Source of the DNA: Clostridia bacterium
GTDB lineage: Bacteria; Bacillota; Clostridia; Oscillospirales; Acutalibacteraceae
Assembly: GCA_017518415.1 (NCBI GenBank)
Contig: JAFWVC010000048.1
Span: 1 to 32,678, forward strand
Reading direction: 5' to 3'
DNA: 32,678 nucleotides
A program made the position numbers and the translations under genes. The notes beneath the pieces are model-generated. The model was given only the letters and a program-made list of their open reading frames with translations, did no database searches and was not told the origin of the DNA. This document shows, in pieces, positions 25,219 to 32,678 of this stretch. Positions within the stretch are counted from its first letter, which is position 1. Each line of letters begins with the position of its first letter.

Positions 25219-25314
25219 GCGCGCACCGCGGTAACGGGCCGCGCACACACCGTCCGGGCGCCGCATACAATAAAAAAGCGCCCGCCTTATTTCCGCATAA
25301 CCGAGGTGACAGCT

Positions 25315-26670
25315 GTGGCAGACCGCAGCGAGGCAAAATATATCCGCCTGACGACAGCCCCCGTGCCGGGGCTGGTTTGCTCGTTGGCCATTCCGACGAT
25401 ATGCAGCATGCTGATCACGTCGCTGTACAATATGGCCGATACCTTCTTTGTCGCCGGCCTGCAAAACGACAGCGCCACCGCTGCCGTAGGGATCGCATTC
25501 CCGCTGATGTCGGTGCTGCAGGCCATCGGCTTTACCTTCGGCCACGGCAGCGGCAATTATATTTCCCGCAAACTCGGCAGCCGCGATATCGAGGCCGCCA
25601 ACCGGATGAGCGCCATCGGTTTCTTTTCCGCCCTGTTTACGGGCCTGCTGCTGACGCTGGCGGGGTTCTGCTTTTTGTCGCCGATGGTGGACCTGCTGGG
25701 CGCCACCCCCACCATCCGTCCCTACGCGATGGATTACATACGGCTGATCCTGTGCGGCGCACCGTATATGACGGCCGCGCTGGTACTGAACAATCAGCTG
25801 CGCTTCCAGGGTAACGCCGTGTACGGGATGGTGGGCATCGTATCAGGTGCGGTGATCAACCTGGGGCTCGATCCGCTGCTGATCTACGGCTGCGGCATGG
25901 GTATTGCCGGGGCGGCGCTGGCGACCATTATCAGCCAGCTGATCAGTTTCGGGCTGCTGCTCATCGGCCACCGCCGCAGCGGCATCCTGCGCCTGAGCAT
26001 CCGTTGCTTCCGTCCCAGCGCGGAGATGTATAAGGAGATTTTGCGCGGCGGCATGCCCTCGCTGTGGCGGCAGGGGCTGGCCAGCCTTTCCACCGTTTTG
26101 CTCAACCGGGCCGCCGCCCCGTTCAGCGACGCGGCCGTGACCGCCATGACGGTCGTGACCCGCATCGACCAGTTCTCCTTTGCGGCGCTCATCGGCTTCG
26201 GGCAGGGGTTTCAGCCGGTATGCGGATACAACTTCGGCGCCGGCCTGTACCGGCGGGTACGCAGCGCCTTCTTCTTTTGCCTGCAAATATCCGTCCTGGC
26301 ACTGACGGCGCTGGCCGCCGGCCTGTACGTGTTTGCCGAACCGCTCCTGTCCCCTTTCTGTCAGGACGGGCCGCAGGTGCTGGCCATCGGTACCGCCGTG
26401 CTGCGCTGCCATGTGCTGACCTTTCCGCTGCTGGCTTTCGTGATCCTGTGCAATATGCTGCTGCAAACCATCGGCCGGGCCGTGCCCGCCTCCCTTCTGT
26501 CCGCCAGCCGGCAGGGACTGTTTCTCATCCCGTTTTTACTGGTGCTGCCGCGCCTGTTCGGGCTGGAAGGGCTGCAATGGGCCCAACCGGCTGCCGACCT
26601 GTGCAGCTTTGCGCTGGCGCTGCCGCTGGGGATCCGGACGCTGCGGACTTTCCGACAGGATAAGACTTGA
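25315..26670 (+). CDS. MATE family efflux transporter, mirror copy
   Basis: Exact mirror of 6009..7364. 451-residue, about twelve-helix cation antiporter-type exporter; GTG start at 25315 with GAGGTGA at 25303-25309. Substrate unknown. Confidence 0.92.
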   Translation: MADRSEAKYIRLTTAPVPGLVCSLAIPTICSMLITSLYNMADTFFVAGLQNDSATAAVGIAFPLMSVLQAIGFTFGHGSGNYISRKLGSRDIEAANRMSAIGFFSALFTGLLLTLAGFCFLSPMVDLLGATPTIRPYAMDYIRLILCGAPYMTAALVLNNQLRFQGNAVYGMVGIVSGAVINLGLDPLLIYGCGMGIAGAALATIISQLISFGLLLIGHRRSGILRLSIRCFRPSAEMYKEILRGGMPSLWRQGLASLSTVLLNRAAAPFSDAAVTAMTVVTRIDQFSFAALIGFGQGFQPVCGYNFGAGLYRRVRSAFFFCLQISVLALTALAAGLYVFAEPLLSPFCQDGPQVLAIGTAVLRCHVLTFPLLAFVILCNMLLQTIGRAVPASLLSASRQGLFLIPFLLVLPRLFGLEGLQWAQPAADLCSFALALPLGIRTLRTFRQDKT

Positions 26671-26696
26671 TTTTTTTTGCTCAAACGTGTTATACT
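26667..26696 (+). promoter_or_regulatory. Promoter of rubrerythrin, mirror copy
   Basis: TTGATT (26667-26672), 18-bp spacer, TATACT (26691-26696), overlapping the MATE stop codon. Confidence 0.65.
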
Positions 26697-26729
26697 ACGA
26701 TTAGATCGCATAGAAAGGGGATCGTTGAA

Positions 26730-27272
26730 ATGAAAGATCTGAAAGGCACTCAGACTGAAGCCAACCTGATGACGGCCTTCGCCGGGGAAAGTCAGGCCCG
26801 CAACAAATACACCTACTACGCCTCCCGCGCCCGCAAGGACGGCTACGTCCAGATTGCCAACCTGTTCGAGGAGACGGCCGACAACGAAAAAGAGCACGCG
26901 AAGATCTGGTTCAAGCTGCTGCACGACGGCGCCGTGCCCGACACCGCCGCCAACCTGGCCGAGGCGGCCGCCGGCGAAAATTACGAGTGGACCGACATGT
27001 ACGCCGGTTTTGCCGAAACCGCCCGCAAGGAAGGCTTTGAGCAGATCGCCTTCCTGTTCGAGCAGGTCGGCCAGATCGAAAAGGAGCACGAGGAGCGCTA
27101 CCGCAAGCTGCTGGCCAATATCGAGCAGGGCCTGGTCTTTACCAAAGAAGGCGACGCCATCTGGCAATGCGCCAACTGCGGCCACATCGTGGTCGGCAAA
27201 AAAGCGCCGGAGATCTGCCCGGTCTGCGCCCATCCGCAGGCCTACTTCCAGGTCAAGGCCACCAATTATTGA
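26730..27272 (+). CDS. rbr: Rubrerythrin, mirror copy
   Basis: Exact mirror of 5407..5949. Ferritin-like di-iron domain followed by a four-Cys rubredoxin domain; peroxide reduction in anaerobes. Confidence 0.95.
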   Translation: MKDLKGTQTEANLMTAFAGESQARNKYTYYASRARKDGYVQIANLFEETADNEKEHAKIWFKLLHDGAVPDTAANLAEAAAGENYEWTDMYAGFAETARKEGFEQIAFLFEQVGQIEKEHEERYRKLLANIEQGLVFTKEGDAIWQCANCGHIVVGKKAPEICPVCAHPQAYFQVKATNY

Positions 27273-27285
27273 GCGCTGCACAAAC

Positions 27286-27319
27286 AAAAAGATACCGGCT
27301 GTCCAGCCGGTATCTTTTT
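27286..27319 (+). terminator. Rubrerythrin terminator, mirror copy
   Basis: 16-bp stem AAAAAGATACCGGCTG/CAGCCGGTATCTTTTT with a trailing T run. Confidence 0.9.
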
Positions 27320-27337
27320 TTCACTGCCGCCCCGCAT

Positions 27338-27366
27338 TTGACATTTGGCCGAAACTGAGGTATAAT
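27338..27366 (+). promoter_or_regulatory. Perfect SigA promoter of the LiaF-like gene, mirror copy
   Basis: TTGACA (27338-27343), 17-bp spacer, TATAAT (27361-27366). Confidence 0.9.
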
Positions 27367-27405
27367 AACCACAGAAAGAATCCTGAAAAAGGGAGGTCTA
27401 AACAT

Positions 27406-28110
27406 ATGGCATCCAACCAAAACCGCACGTTTCATCCGGCGTTCTGGGGCATTGTGCTGATTCTGGCGGCGGTCGTATTGATCCTGGACGGGGTCGGGGT
27501 CGGCTTCGGCCTGGGGATCACGCCGTGGCGCATTCTGGCCGGTGTTTTGCTGGCCGCGTGGCTGGTCTATGAGATCGTCAAGCTCAATTTTACCGACGTG
27601 TTCTTCCCGCTGGCATTCCTGTTCATCGCGTTCAAGGAGCCGATCGCGACCGCTTTCGGCAGAGAAGACGGCCTGATCTCCAGCTGGGTCGTGCTGCTGG
27701 CGGCGCTGCTGCTGACCATCGGCTTCAAGGAGATCTTCAAGCGCAAGCCGGTCGTGTCCGTCAACGGGCAGGAGTATACCGTCCCCCACGACCAGAGCGG
27801 CGGCAAAATCGGCCGCCAGACCCTTTATTTCGATGCGGCCGACCTTTCTCGGGCCGTGGTGAGCAAAAACCTTGGTTACGTGGAGGTGTTCATCAACAAC
27901 CGCGAGGCATATACCGGCGGCGGCACGATCACCGTTACCGAAAACCTCGGCATGCTCGATATCCACATCCCGGCGGATTGGGACGTCGTCACCCAGGCGA
28001 GCGAGAACCTCGGCCGCGTGAATATCCCGCCGCGCAACATTTCCGGCAGCCGGTCGGTCACCCTGGTGATCACCGAAAACCTCGGCCAGATCAACGTGAT
28101 ATTTGATTAA
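27406..28110 (+). CDS. LiaF-like envelope response membrane protein, mirror copy
   Basis: Exact mirror of 4569..5273. Four N-terminal TM helices and a C-terminal beta domain with four NLG repeats; GGGAGGT ribosome binding site at 27391-27397. Confidence 0.8.
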   Translation: MASNQNRTFHPAFWGIVLILAAVVLILDGVGVGFGLGITPWRILAGVLLAAWLVYEIVKLNFTDVFFPLAFLFIAFKEPIATAFGREDGLISSWVVLLAALLLTIGFKEIFKRKPVVSVNGQEYTVPHDQSGGKIGRQTLYFDAADLSRAVVSKNLGYVEVFINNREAYTGGGTITVTENLGMLDIHIPADWDVVTQASENLGRVNIPPRNISGSRSVTLVITENLGQINVIFD

Positions 28111-28127
28111 GAAGGACGCTATACGGC

Positions 28128-28162
28128 AAAAAAACCCCGCGAACACGGTTCGCGGGGTTTTT
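28128..28162. terminator. Bidirectional terminator, mirror copy
   Basis: Mirror of 4517..4551, between the convergent LiaF-like and YwaF-like genes, with T runs on both strands. Confidence 0.9.
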
Positions 28163-28193
28163 GTTTGTTACGGTTGAGAAGAAATGCCCGGCG

Positions 28194-28994
28194 TCAGTGA
28201 GAAGGCGTAAACCGCAGCACGGGCTTCTTCGGCTGCAGCCATGTGTACAGCATGGCGAACATCGCAGCGATAGCCAGATAGATCAGCAGCATCAACCCCG
28301 TGGTCAGCCATGGATAACCGGCGGCGTTGAGCCGATCCGCCACGCCCTCCATCAGCGGGACGCCGCCGGCGTGCCGGTACAGCATATAGTCCCAATCGAA
28401 TATGTAATCAAGCGCGATCACCACAACGGAGAAGAGAAAATGCGGGATATACGCGTACAGGATATGCCCCGGGCGGAACCGCAGATACCCCGACGTCACG
28501 ATCCACAGCGCCACGAACGCCATCGAAAAGTGGAAGATCATCGAGAACATCGCGCCAAAGGTCCAGAAGGGGTACCATTTAAGCGCCTGCAAAAACAGAA
28601 TATTGCTCAGCCCCCCGGCCAGCCCGATGGTGGCCAGCCAGGCCAGCGCGCTCTCCCGGACCCGGCCGCGGCTGAACGCGGCCAGCGGCAACAGAAAGGT
28701 AAACATCGAGCAGGTATCAAACGGCAGGATGCCGCCGTAGTTGAACCCCCGCCCGGTCGTGACGTCGTAGTAAGACTCCCACACCAGCTTGACCACTTCC
28801 AGCGCGAAGATGAAGACGGCCAGCGCCCGGAGCGTCACGGTGATTTTCTCATGCCGCACCTTGCGCAGCAAAAATGCCAGCAGCGGCACGGCGACCAGGC
28901 AGAAAATCATGTACACGTAGCGCATTTCATTATCAAAGTCCTGCCCGGCATAGCCCTCGATATTATATTTATAATCAAAGAACCCATATTGCAT
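28194..28994 (-). CDS. TMEM164/YwaF-like membrane protein, mirror copy
   Basis: Exact mirror of 3685..4485. About seven TM helices with the candidate Cys/His pair in LPFDTC and SMIFHFS; possible lipid acyltransferase. Confidence 0.75.
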   Translation of the reverse strand: MQYGFFDYKYNIEGYAGQDFDNEMRYVYMIFCLVAVPLLAFLLRKVRHEKITVTLRALAVFIFALEVVKLVWESYYDVTTGRGFNYGGILPFDTCSMFTFLLPLAAFSRGRVRESALAWLATIGLAGGLSNILFLQALKWYPFWTFGAMFSMIFHFSMAFVALWIVTSGYLRFRPGHILYAYIPHFLFSVVVIALDYIFDWDYMLYRHAGGVPLMEGVADRLNAAGYPWLTTGLMLLIYLAIAAMFAMLYTWLQPKKPVLRFTPSH

Positions 28995-29055
28995 GGCGTT
29001 TTTTCTCCTCTGTGAACCGCCCGCCTGCCGGCGATGCGGCATTTCTTCCTTACAG

Positions 29056-29084
29056 AGTATATCGCATACCGGCATAAAAAGCAA
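29056..29084 (-). promoter_or_regulatory. Promoter of the YwaF-like gene, mirror copy
   Basis: TTGCTT, 17-bp spacer, TATACT on the minus strand. Confidence 0.65.
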
Positions 29085-29145
29085 GGGAAAAAACAAAAGG
29101 CCGGCCGCACCGCCGATACAGGGATCTCGGACAATCCGGACAAAG

Positions 29146-29174
29146 AAAAATCCGGGTGAAAGACCCGGATTTTT
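29146..29174 (-). terminator. Terminator after the structured RNA candidate, mirror copy
   Basis: 12-bp stem AAAAATCCGGGT/ACCCGGATTTTT with loop CTTTC, read on the minus strand. Confidence 0.85.
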
Positions 29175-29387
29175 GAAGCGGATAATGATAACGGACCTGA
29201 TTGTGTCAGACGTTCTGGTTCCTTTACGACCCCTCGATCCCGGCCGTGCGCTTGCACGGCAGATACGCAAAGGAGCACGGATCACACACAAGGGATCTTC
29301 TCCGTAGCGACACTTTTGATGTCGCAATCCTGCGGACGCAAAGGCGCGGGGAGCGTTTTTCCTTCCGGTCCGCATCACGGCCGTTAT
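29146..29387 (-). ncRNA. Candidate structured RNA after fucO, mirror copy
   Basis: Exact mirror of 3292..3533, with the same set of nested helices and a closing terminator. It fills most of the gene-free 28995-29393. Class unassigned. Confidence 0.5.
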
Positions 29388-29393
29388 GATATT

Positions 29394-30542
29394 TTACATC
29401 TGGCTTCTGTACAGCTGCGAGATCTCCTCCACGCTGGTTTCACGCGGGTTACCAGGACGGCAGGCGTCCGCAAACGCGCTTTCGGAAAGGAACGTTACGT
29501 CCTCCTCCTTCAGGATACCTTTGAGATTGGCGGGGATTCCCACGTCGGCGGAAAGTTTTTTGACCGCCGCGATGGTCGCGTCGGCGGCCTGCGCTTCACT
29601 CATGGAATCGATACCGGCCACGTCCATTGCCTTGCCGATGGCGCGATAGCGCTCCCCGGAAACCGACTTGTTGTATTCCAGGCCGACCGGCAGCAATATG
29701 GCGCAGGCAACACCGTGAGGAGTATCATAAAGGGCCGACAATCCGTGCGCCATGGAATGAACGATGCCGAGTCCCACGTTGGAGAAACCCATGCCCGCGA
29801 TATACTGACCGAGGGCCATACCCTCACGCCCCTCAGGGGTATTCTGTACCGCGCCGCGCAGGTTGGCGGCAATCAGGCGGATGGCCTCCAGATGGAACAT
29901 ATCCGAAATGGCGCAATGCCCTTTGGTGATATATCCCTCGATCGCGTGGGTCAGCGCGTCCATACCCGTGGCGGCGGTCAGCCCCTTGGGCATAGAAGCC
30001 ATCATGTCGGGATCGACCACGGCGACTTCGGGAATATCATTGGTGTCAACGCAGACGAATTTACGCTTCTTTTCAACGTCTGTGATAACATAGTTGATGG
30101 TTACTTCCGCGGCGGTGCCGGCCGTTGTGGGCACGGCGATCGTAAATACGGCGTGCTTTCTGGTCGGCGCGACGCCTTCCAGGCTCCGTACATCGGCAAA
30201 TTCGGGGTTCTCTATGATTATGCCGATCGCCTTGGCGGTATCCATCGCCGATCCGCCGCCGACGGCAACGATGCAGTCCGCGCCGGCTTTTTTGAATGCG
30301 GCCACGCCGCTTTGCACGTTTTCGATCGTGGGATTCGGCTTAATATCGCTGTATACGTCGTAAGCAAAGCCGGCGGCGTCCAGCAGGGCCGTGATCTTTT
30401 GCGTTACGCCGAACTTCAGCAGGTCAGCGTCGGTCGCGACGAAGACCTTTTTGTATCCCCTGGCGGTCAGTTCCGGAACGATATTTTCGATTGCTCCGTG
30501 GCCATGATATGAAACGGTGTTCAGGACAATACGGTTTGCCAT
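29394..30542 (-). CDS. fucO: Lactaldehyde reductase-like alcohol dehydrogenase, mirror copy
   Basis: Exact mirror of 2137..3285. Iron-dependent alcohol dehydrogenase with GGGSAMD and all four expected iron ligands; ATG start with GGAGGT upstream. Confidence 0.9.
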   Translation of the reverse strand: MANRIVLNTVSYHGHGAIENIVPELTARGYKKVFVATDADLLKFGVTQKITALLDAAGFAYDVYSDIKPNPTIENVQSGVAAFKKAGADCIVAVGGGSAMDTAKAIGIIIENPEFADVRSLEGVAPTRKHAVFTIAVPTTAGTAAEVTINYVITDVEKKRKFVCVDTNDIPEVAVVDPDMMASMPKGLTAATGMDALTHAIEGYITKGHCAISDMFHLEAIRLIAANLRGAVQNTPEGREGMALGQYIAGMGFSNVGLGIVHSMAHGLSALYDTPHGVACAILLPVGLEYNKSVSGERYRAIGKAMDVAGIDSMSEAQAADATIAAVKKLSADVGIPANLKGILKEEDVTFLSESAFADACRPGNPRETSVEEISQLYRSQM

Positions 30543-30573
30543 AATTTTTACCTCCATATTTTTTGTTCAACTA

Positions 30574-30602
30574 ATTATATCATATCTCTTCATTTGTTGC
30601 AA
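30574..30602 (-). promoter_or_regulatory. Promoter of fucO, mirror copy
   Basis: TTGCAA, 17-bp spacer, TATAAT on the minus strand. Confidence 0.8.
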
Positions 30603-30644
30603 GAGCACACTGATTCACCGGACGCAGACGGTGAAACGGTGCTG

Positions 30645-30679
30645 AAAAAGAAAAACGAGTATTCTAGAATACTCGTTTT
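30645..30679 (-). terminator. Terminator downstream of metG, mirror copy
   Basis: Perfect 28-bp palindrome centred on TCTAGA with a T-rich tail, mirror of 2000..2034. Confidence 0.85.
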
Positions 30680-30780
30680 GGTGCAGCGAAATCGGTTAAA
30701 TCCGAACCGTTAATTGTGTTTTCAATTTCTTCAAAGGTGATCGTTTTTGAACCGTCCTTGTAATTGAATGTGATCACCAT
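30664..30780 (-). CDS. Possible 38-residue ORF or remnant, mirror copy
   Basis: Exact mirror of 1899..2015. No clear ribosome binding site; the stop codon lies inside the terminator. Unrecognised. Confidence 0.3.
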   Translation of the reverse strand: MVITFNYKDGSKTITFEEIENTINGSDLTDFAAPKRVF

Positions 30781-30813
30781 ATTAATCACTATTGATGATT
30801 TTTGAATTGAGCC

Positions 30814-32403
30814 TTATTCAACAGTGTGGAACAGAACCCCATAATTCTCCGAGATGAAATCTTCAGAAAGTAACTGTTCCTTCCATTCGTCGGACGTGCC
30901 GAGCCAACGGAGCAGTTTTTCGGAAGAGAACGGCAGAAACGGCTGAAGAAGGACGGCAAGGTTCAGTATCAAATATGCGCAAACGCCGATCGTTTCCCTG
31001 CATTTCCCCGGATCATCATTTCGTGTTTTCCACGGTTGCTCCGTATCGTAATACTTGTTCGCCCGACGCACGGTCTCAAAGATTTCGTCGATCGCGTCCT
31101 TCAGCGTGCCGCGTTCGATCTTCTCGCCGACGGAATCATAGAGGGATCGAATCTCACAACGCAGCGCTTCCGGGATATCAGCGTGCGGCAGCTCCCGGTC
31201 AAAGTACTTCACAGCGAAAGCGAGCGTCCGATTAACTAAATTTCCCCACGCGCCAACAAGCTCGGAATTGACCTGTGTTCTGAATTCCCGGGCGGAGAAA
31301 TCCGCGTCACGCTTTTCCGGGCCGTTCGCAATAAAGAAATATCTAATAGCGTCCGGATCGTACCGTTCCGCGATATCCCTTGCCCAAATAGCCCAGTTCT
31401 TGCTCGTTGAGATGCGTTTTCCCTCCAGCGTCAGGTGTTCGCTTGAAATAATATCGTCCGGCAGGCGAATGTCGCCGCCGTGCGCCAGTATGAGAGACGG
31501 CAGGATGATCGTGTGGAAAGGGATATTATCTTTTCCGTGAACGTAATAGCTGCGCGTGTCGGCGTCTCTTCCGTAAACCTCATCAAACGGAATATGCCGC
31601 GTTTGACACAGGCGGGAAACGCAGGAAAGGTAGCCCAGCACGTTCTCTGCCCAGATATAGATCTTCTTGCCCTCATATCCCGCTTTCGGCACGTCGATCC
31701 CCCAATCAAGATCCCGGGTGATGGCGCGGTCGCGCAAACCTTCATCCAGATATCGCTTCGTAAACGCGACGGCGTTTCTTCGCCAGTACGGATGCGCTTC
31801 CAGATACGCGCGAAGAGGCTGCTCAAGCGCGCTGATCCTCAGAAAGATCTGTTTGGAATCACGGAATACGACCGCCGTACCGCAATCGGCGCACCGCGGA
31901 TCGACAACCTCATCTGCCGCGAGCACCTCGCCGCAGACATCACACTGGTCGCCCCGCGTTTTCTCGCCGCACCTCGGACAAAGACCCACAACAAGCCGGT
32001 CTGTCAGCGTCTTATTACAATGCGGACAATACGCCCCCTTAACCTTCCGTTCTTCCGCATAAGGGCTCCGATAGATTTTTTCATGAAACGCGCGCACAAA
32101 GTCTTTGTGCTCCGCGTCGGATGTTTTTGCGTACAGATCGTACGAAAAACCGAGCGCATGAAACACGTCGCAAAACTCCCTGTGATATTTTTCACTGATC
32201 TCTGTGGGCGAGCTGTTTTCCTGCGCGGCGCGGATCACGATGGGTGTGCCGTGGCAGTCGCTGCCCGAGACGTAGAATACGCGGTCTCCTTTGGCTCTGT
32301 AGTACCGGGCAAGTACGTCGCCCGGAAGCAGCGCCGCGACGTGGCCGATATGCAGAGAGCCGTTTGCGTAAGGCCATGCGCCGCCGATAATGATGTTTTT
32401 CAT
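30814..32403 (-). CDS. metG: Methionine--tRNA ligase, mirror copy
   Basis: Exact mirror of 276..1865. 529-residue class I synthetase with HIGH, two zinc knuckles and an RISTS form of the KMSKS loop; lacks a C-terminal tRNA-binding domain. Confidence 0.97.
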   Translation of the reverse strand: MKNIIIGGAWPYANGSLHIGHVAALLPGDVLARYYRAKGDRVFYVSGSDCHGTPIVIRAAQENSSPTEISEKYHREFCDVFHALGFSYDLYAKTSDAEHKDFVRAFHEKIYRSPYAEERKVKGAYCPHCNKTLTDRLVVGLCPRCGEKTRGDQCDVCGEVLAADEVVDPRCADCGTAVVFRDSKQIFLRISALEQPLRAYLEAHPYWRRNAVAFTKRYLDEGLRDRAITRDLDWGIDVPKAGYEGKKIYIWAENVLGYLSCVSRLCQTRHIPFDEVYGRDADTRSYYVHGKDNIPFHTIILPSLILAHGGDIRLPDDIISSEHLTLEGKRISTSKNWAIWARDIAERYDPDAIRYFFIANGPEKRDADFSAREFRTQVNSELVGAWGNLVNRTLAFAVKYFDRELPHADIPEALRCEIRSLYDSVGEKIERGTLKDAIDEIFETVRRANKYYDTEQPWKTRNDDPGKCRETIGVCAYLILNLAVLLQPFLPFSSEKLLRWLGTSDEWKEQLLSEDFISENYGVLFHTVE

Positions 32404-32463
32404 TTCATTTACCTCATTTCTTTTTATAGACTGATAACAGTGTTTATCGCTGATTAACGAAAT

Positions 32464-32678
32464 AAAAAAACGCTCACCTCCCCGTAGAATACAAGGGACG
32501 AGAGCGCGGCTCACGTGTTACCACCCTATTTCGCCTGTCTCTCACGACGGCAGGCCTTATCAAGTTCGGACAGGAAATGATCTGTCGAAACTCTATCGCT
32601 GTAACGGGCGATCCCGGCATAGCCTAACGCACAGCGCTCGGTATGCGGCTCGGAGACCATGTTCGGCAGGTTTTGCTT
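32464..32678 (-). promoter_or_regulatory. T-box riboswitch leader of metG, mirror copy, 5' end cut off
   Basis: Exact mirror of 1..215. T-box AGGGTGGTAACACG at 32527-32514 on the minus strand, followed by the terminator and T run. Stem I is cut at the window edge, exactly as in the left arm. Confidence 0.9.

Larger units (their letters stand above)
16340..32678. repeat. Right arm of the perfect inverted repeat
   Basis: Exact reverse complement of 1..16339. The arms join directly at 16339/16340 without a spacer. Real bacterial chromosomes rarely keep long perfect palindromes because hairpin-cleaving nucleases and recombination remove them. The arm is therefore probably a duplicate produced in silico or during amplification. 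Confidence 0.98.

Noticed and set aside
29330-29350. GGACGCAAAG, resembling part of the c-di-GMP-I riboswitch, on the + strand opposite the RNA candidate
   Set aside because: The rest of the GEMM consensus is absent, and there is no downstream gene in that direction that it could control.
1-32678. Genuine duplication of about 18 genes in this organism
   Set aside because: The copies are identical to the base, including promoters, the missing CYTH start and the cut T-box at both ends. Real duplications diverge and do not meet at a zero-spacer axis.
1-32678. CRISPR arrays, insertion sequences, phage genes, toxin-antitoxin or defence systems
   Set aside because: No direct-repeat array, transposase, integrase, phage structural gene or recognisable defence protein was found in either arm.

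Overview
The dominant fact is that the window is one perfect inverted repeat. Base i is the complement of base 32679-i along the whole length, so 1..16339 and 16340..32678 are identical arms with no spacer, meeting inside a rho-independent terminator hairpin. Every gene therefore appears twice, on opposite strands. Two error-free 16.3-kb arms of housekeeping genes meeting at a zero-spacer palindrome are most simply explained as a fold-back assembly or amplification artefact. The real information content is probably 16,339 bp. Both copies are listed; full annotation is on the left-arm entry, and the right-arm entries are mirror copies.

The gene content suggests an anaerobic member of the Bacillota (Clostridia, perhaps an Oscillospiraceae-like gut lineage). 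Pointers are a T-box leader before metG, rubrerythrin, a lipoprotein ApbE, a BofC-C-like small membrane protein, a small two-TM protein of a type seen in clostridia, strong GGAGG ribosome binding sites and consensus SigA promoters. This placement is inference from gene families, not from a marker gene.

Left-arm layout. 1-4500 (+): T-box riboswitch (5' end cut by the window edge) and metG; a 38-codon ORF that runs into a terminator; fucO-like lactaldehyde reductase; a roughly 240-nt stretch with dense nested hairpins ending in a terminator (candidate unassigned structured RNA); a TMEM164/YwaF-like membrane protein. 4517-4551: a terminator shared by convergent genes. 4569-10976 (-): LiaF-like membrane protein, rubrerythrin, MATE transporter, tRNA-Thr(CGT), ApbE flavin transferase, and a bifunctional class A penicillin-binding protein. 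11068-16323 (+): BofC-C-like protein, DUF6106-like protein, mnmE, a CYTH-domain protein without a normal start codon, proC, rsmD, coaD and a coiled-coil protein. From 11516 on these genes are tightly packed, with ATGA or TGATG overlaps at four junctions.

Functionally this is mostly core metabolism and translation: methionyl-tRNA charging with its own tRNA sensor, tRNA wobble modification, rRNA methylation, CoA and proline synthesis, cell-wall synthesis and envelope response, oxidative stress defence and flavinylation. I see no mobile element, CRISPR array, toxin-antitoxin pair or defence island. The items most worth a second look are the palindrome itself, the structured RNA candidate after fucO, and the disrupted start of the CYTH gene.
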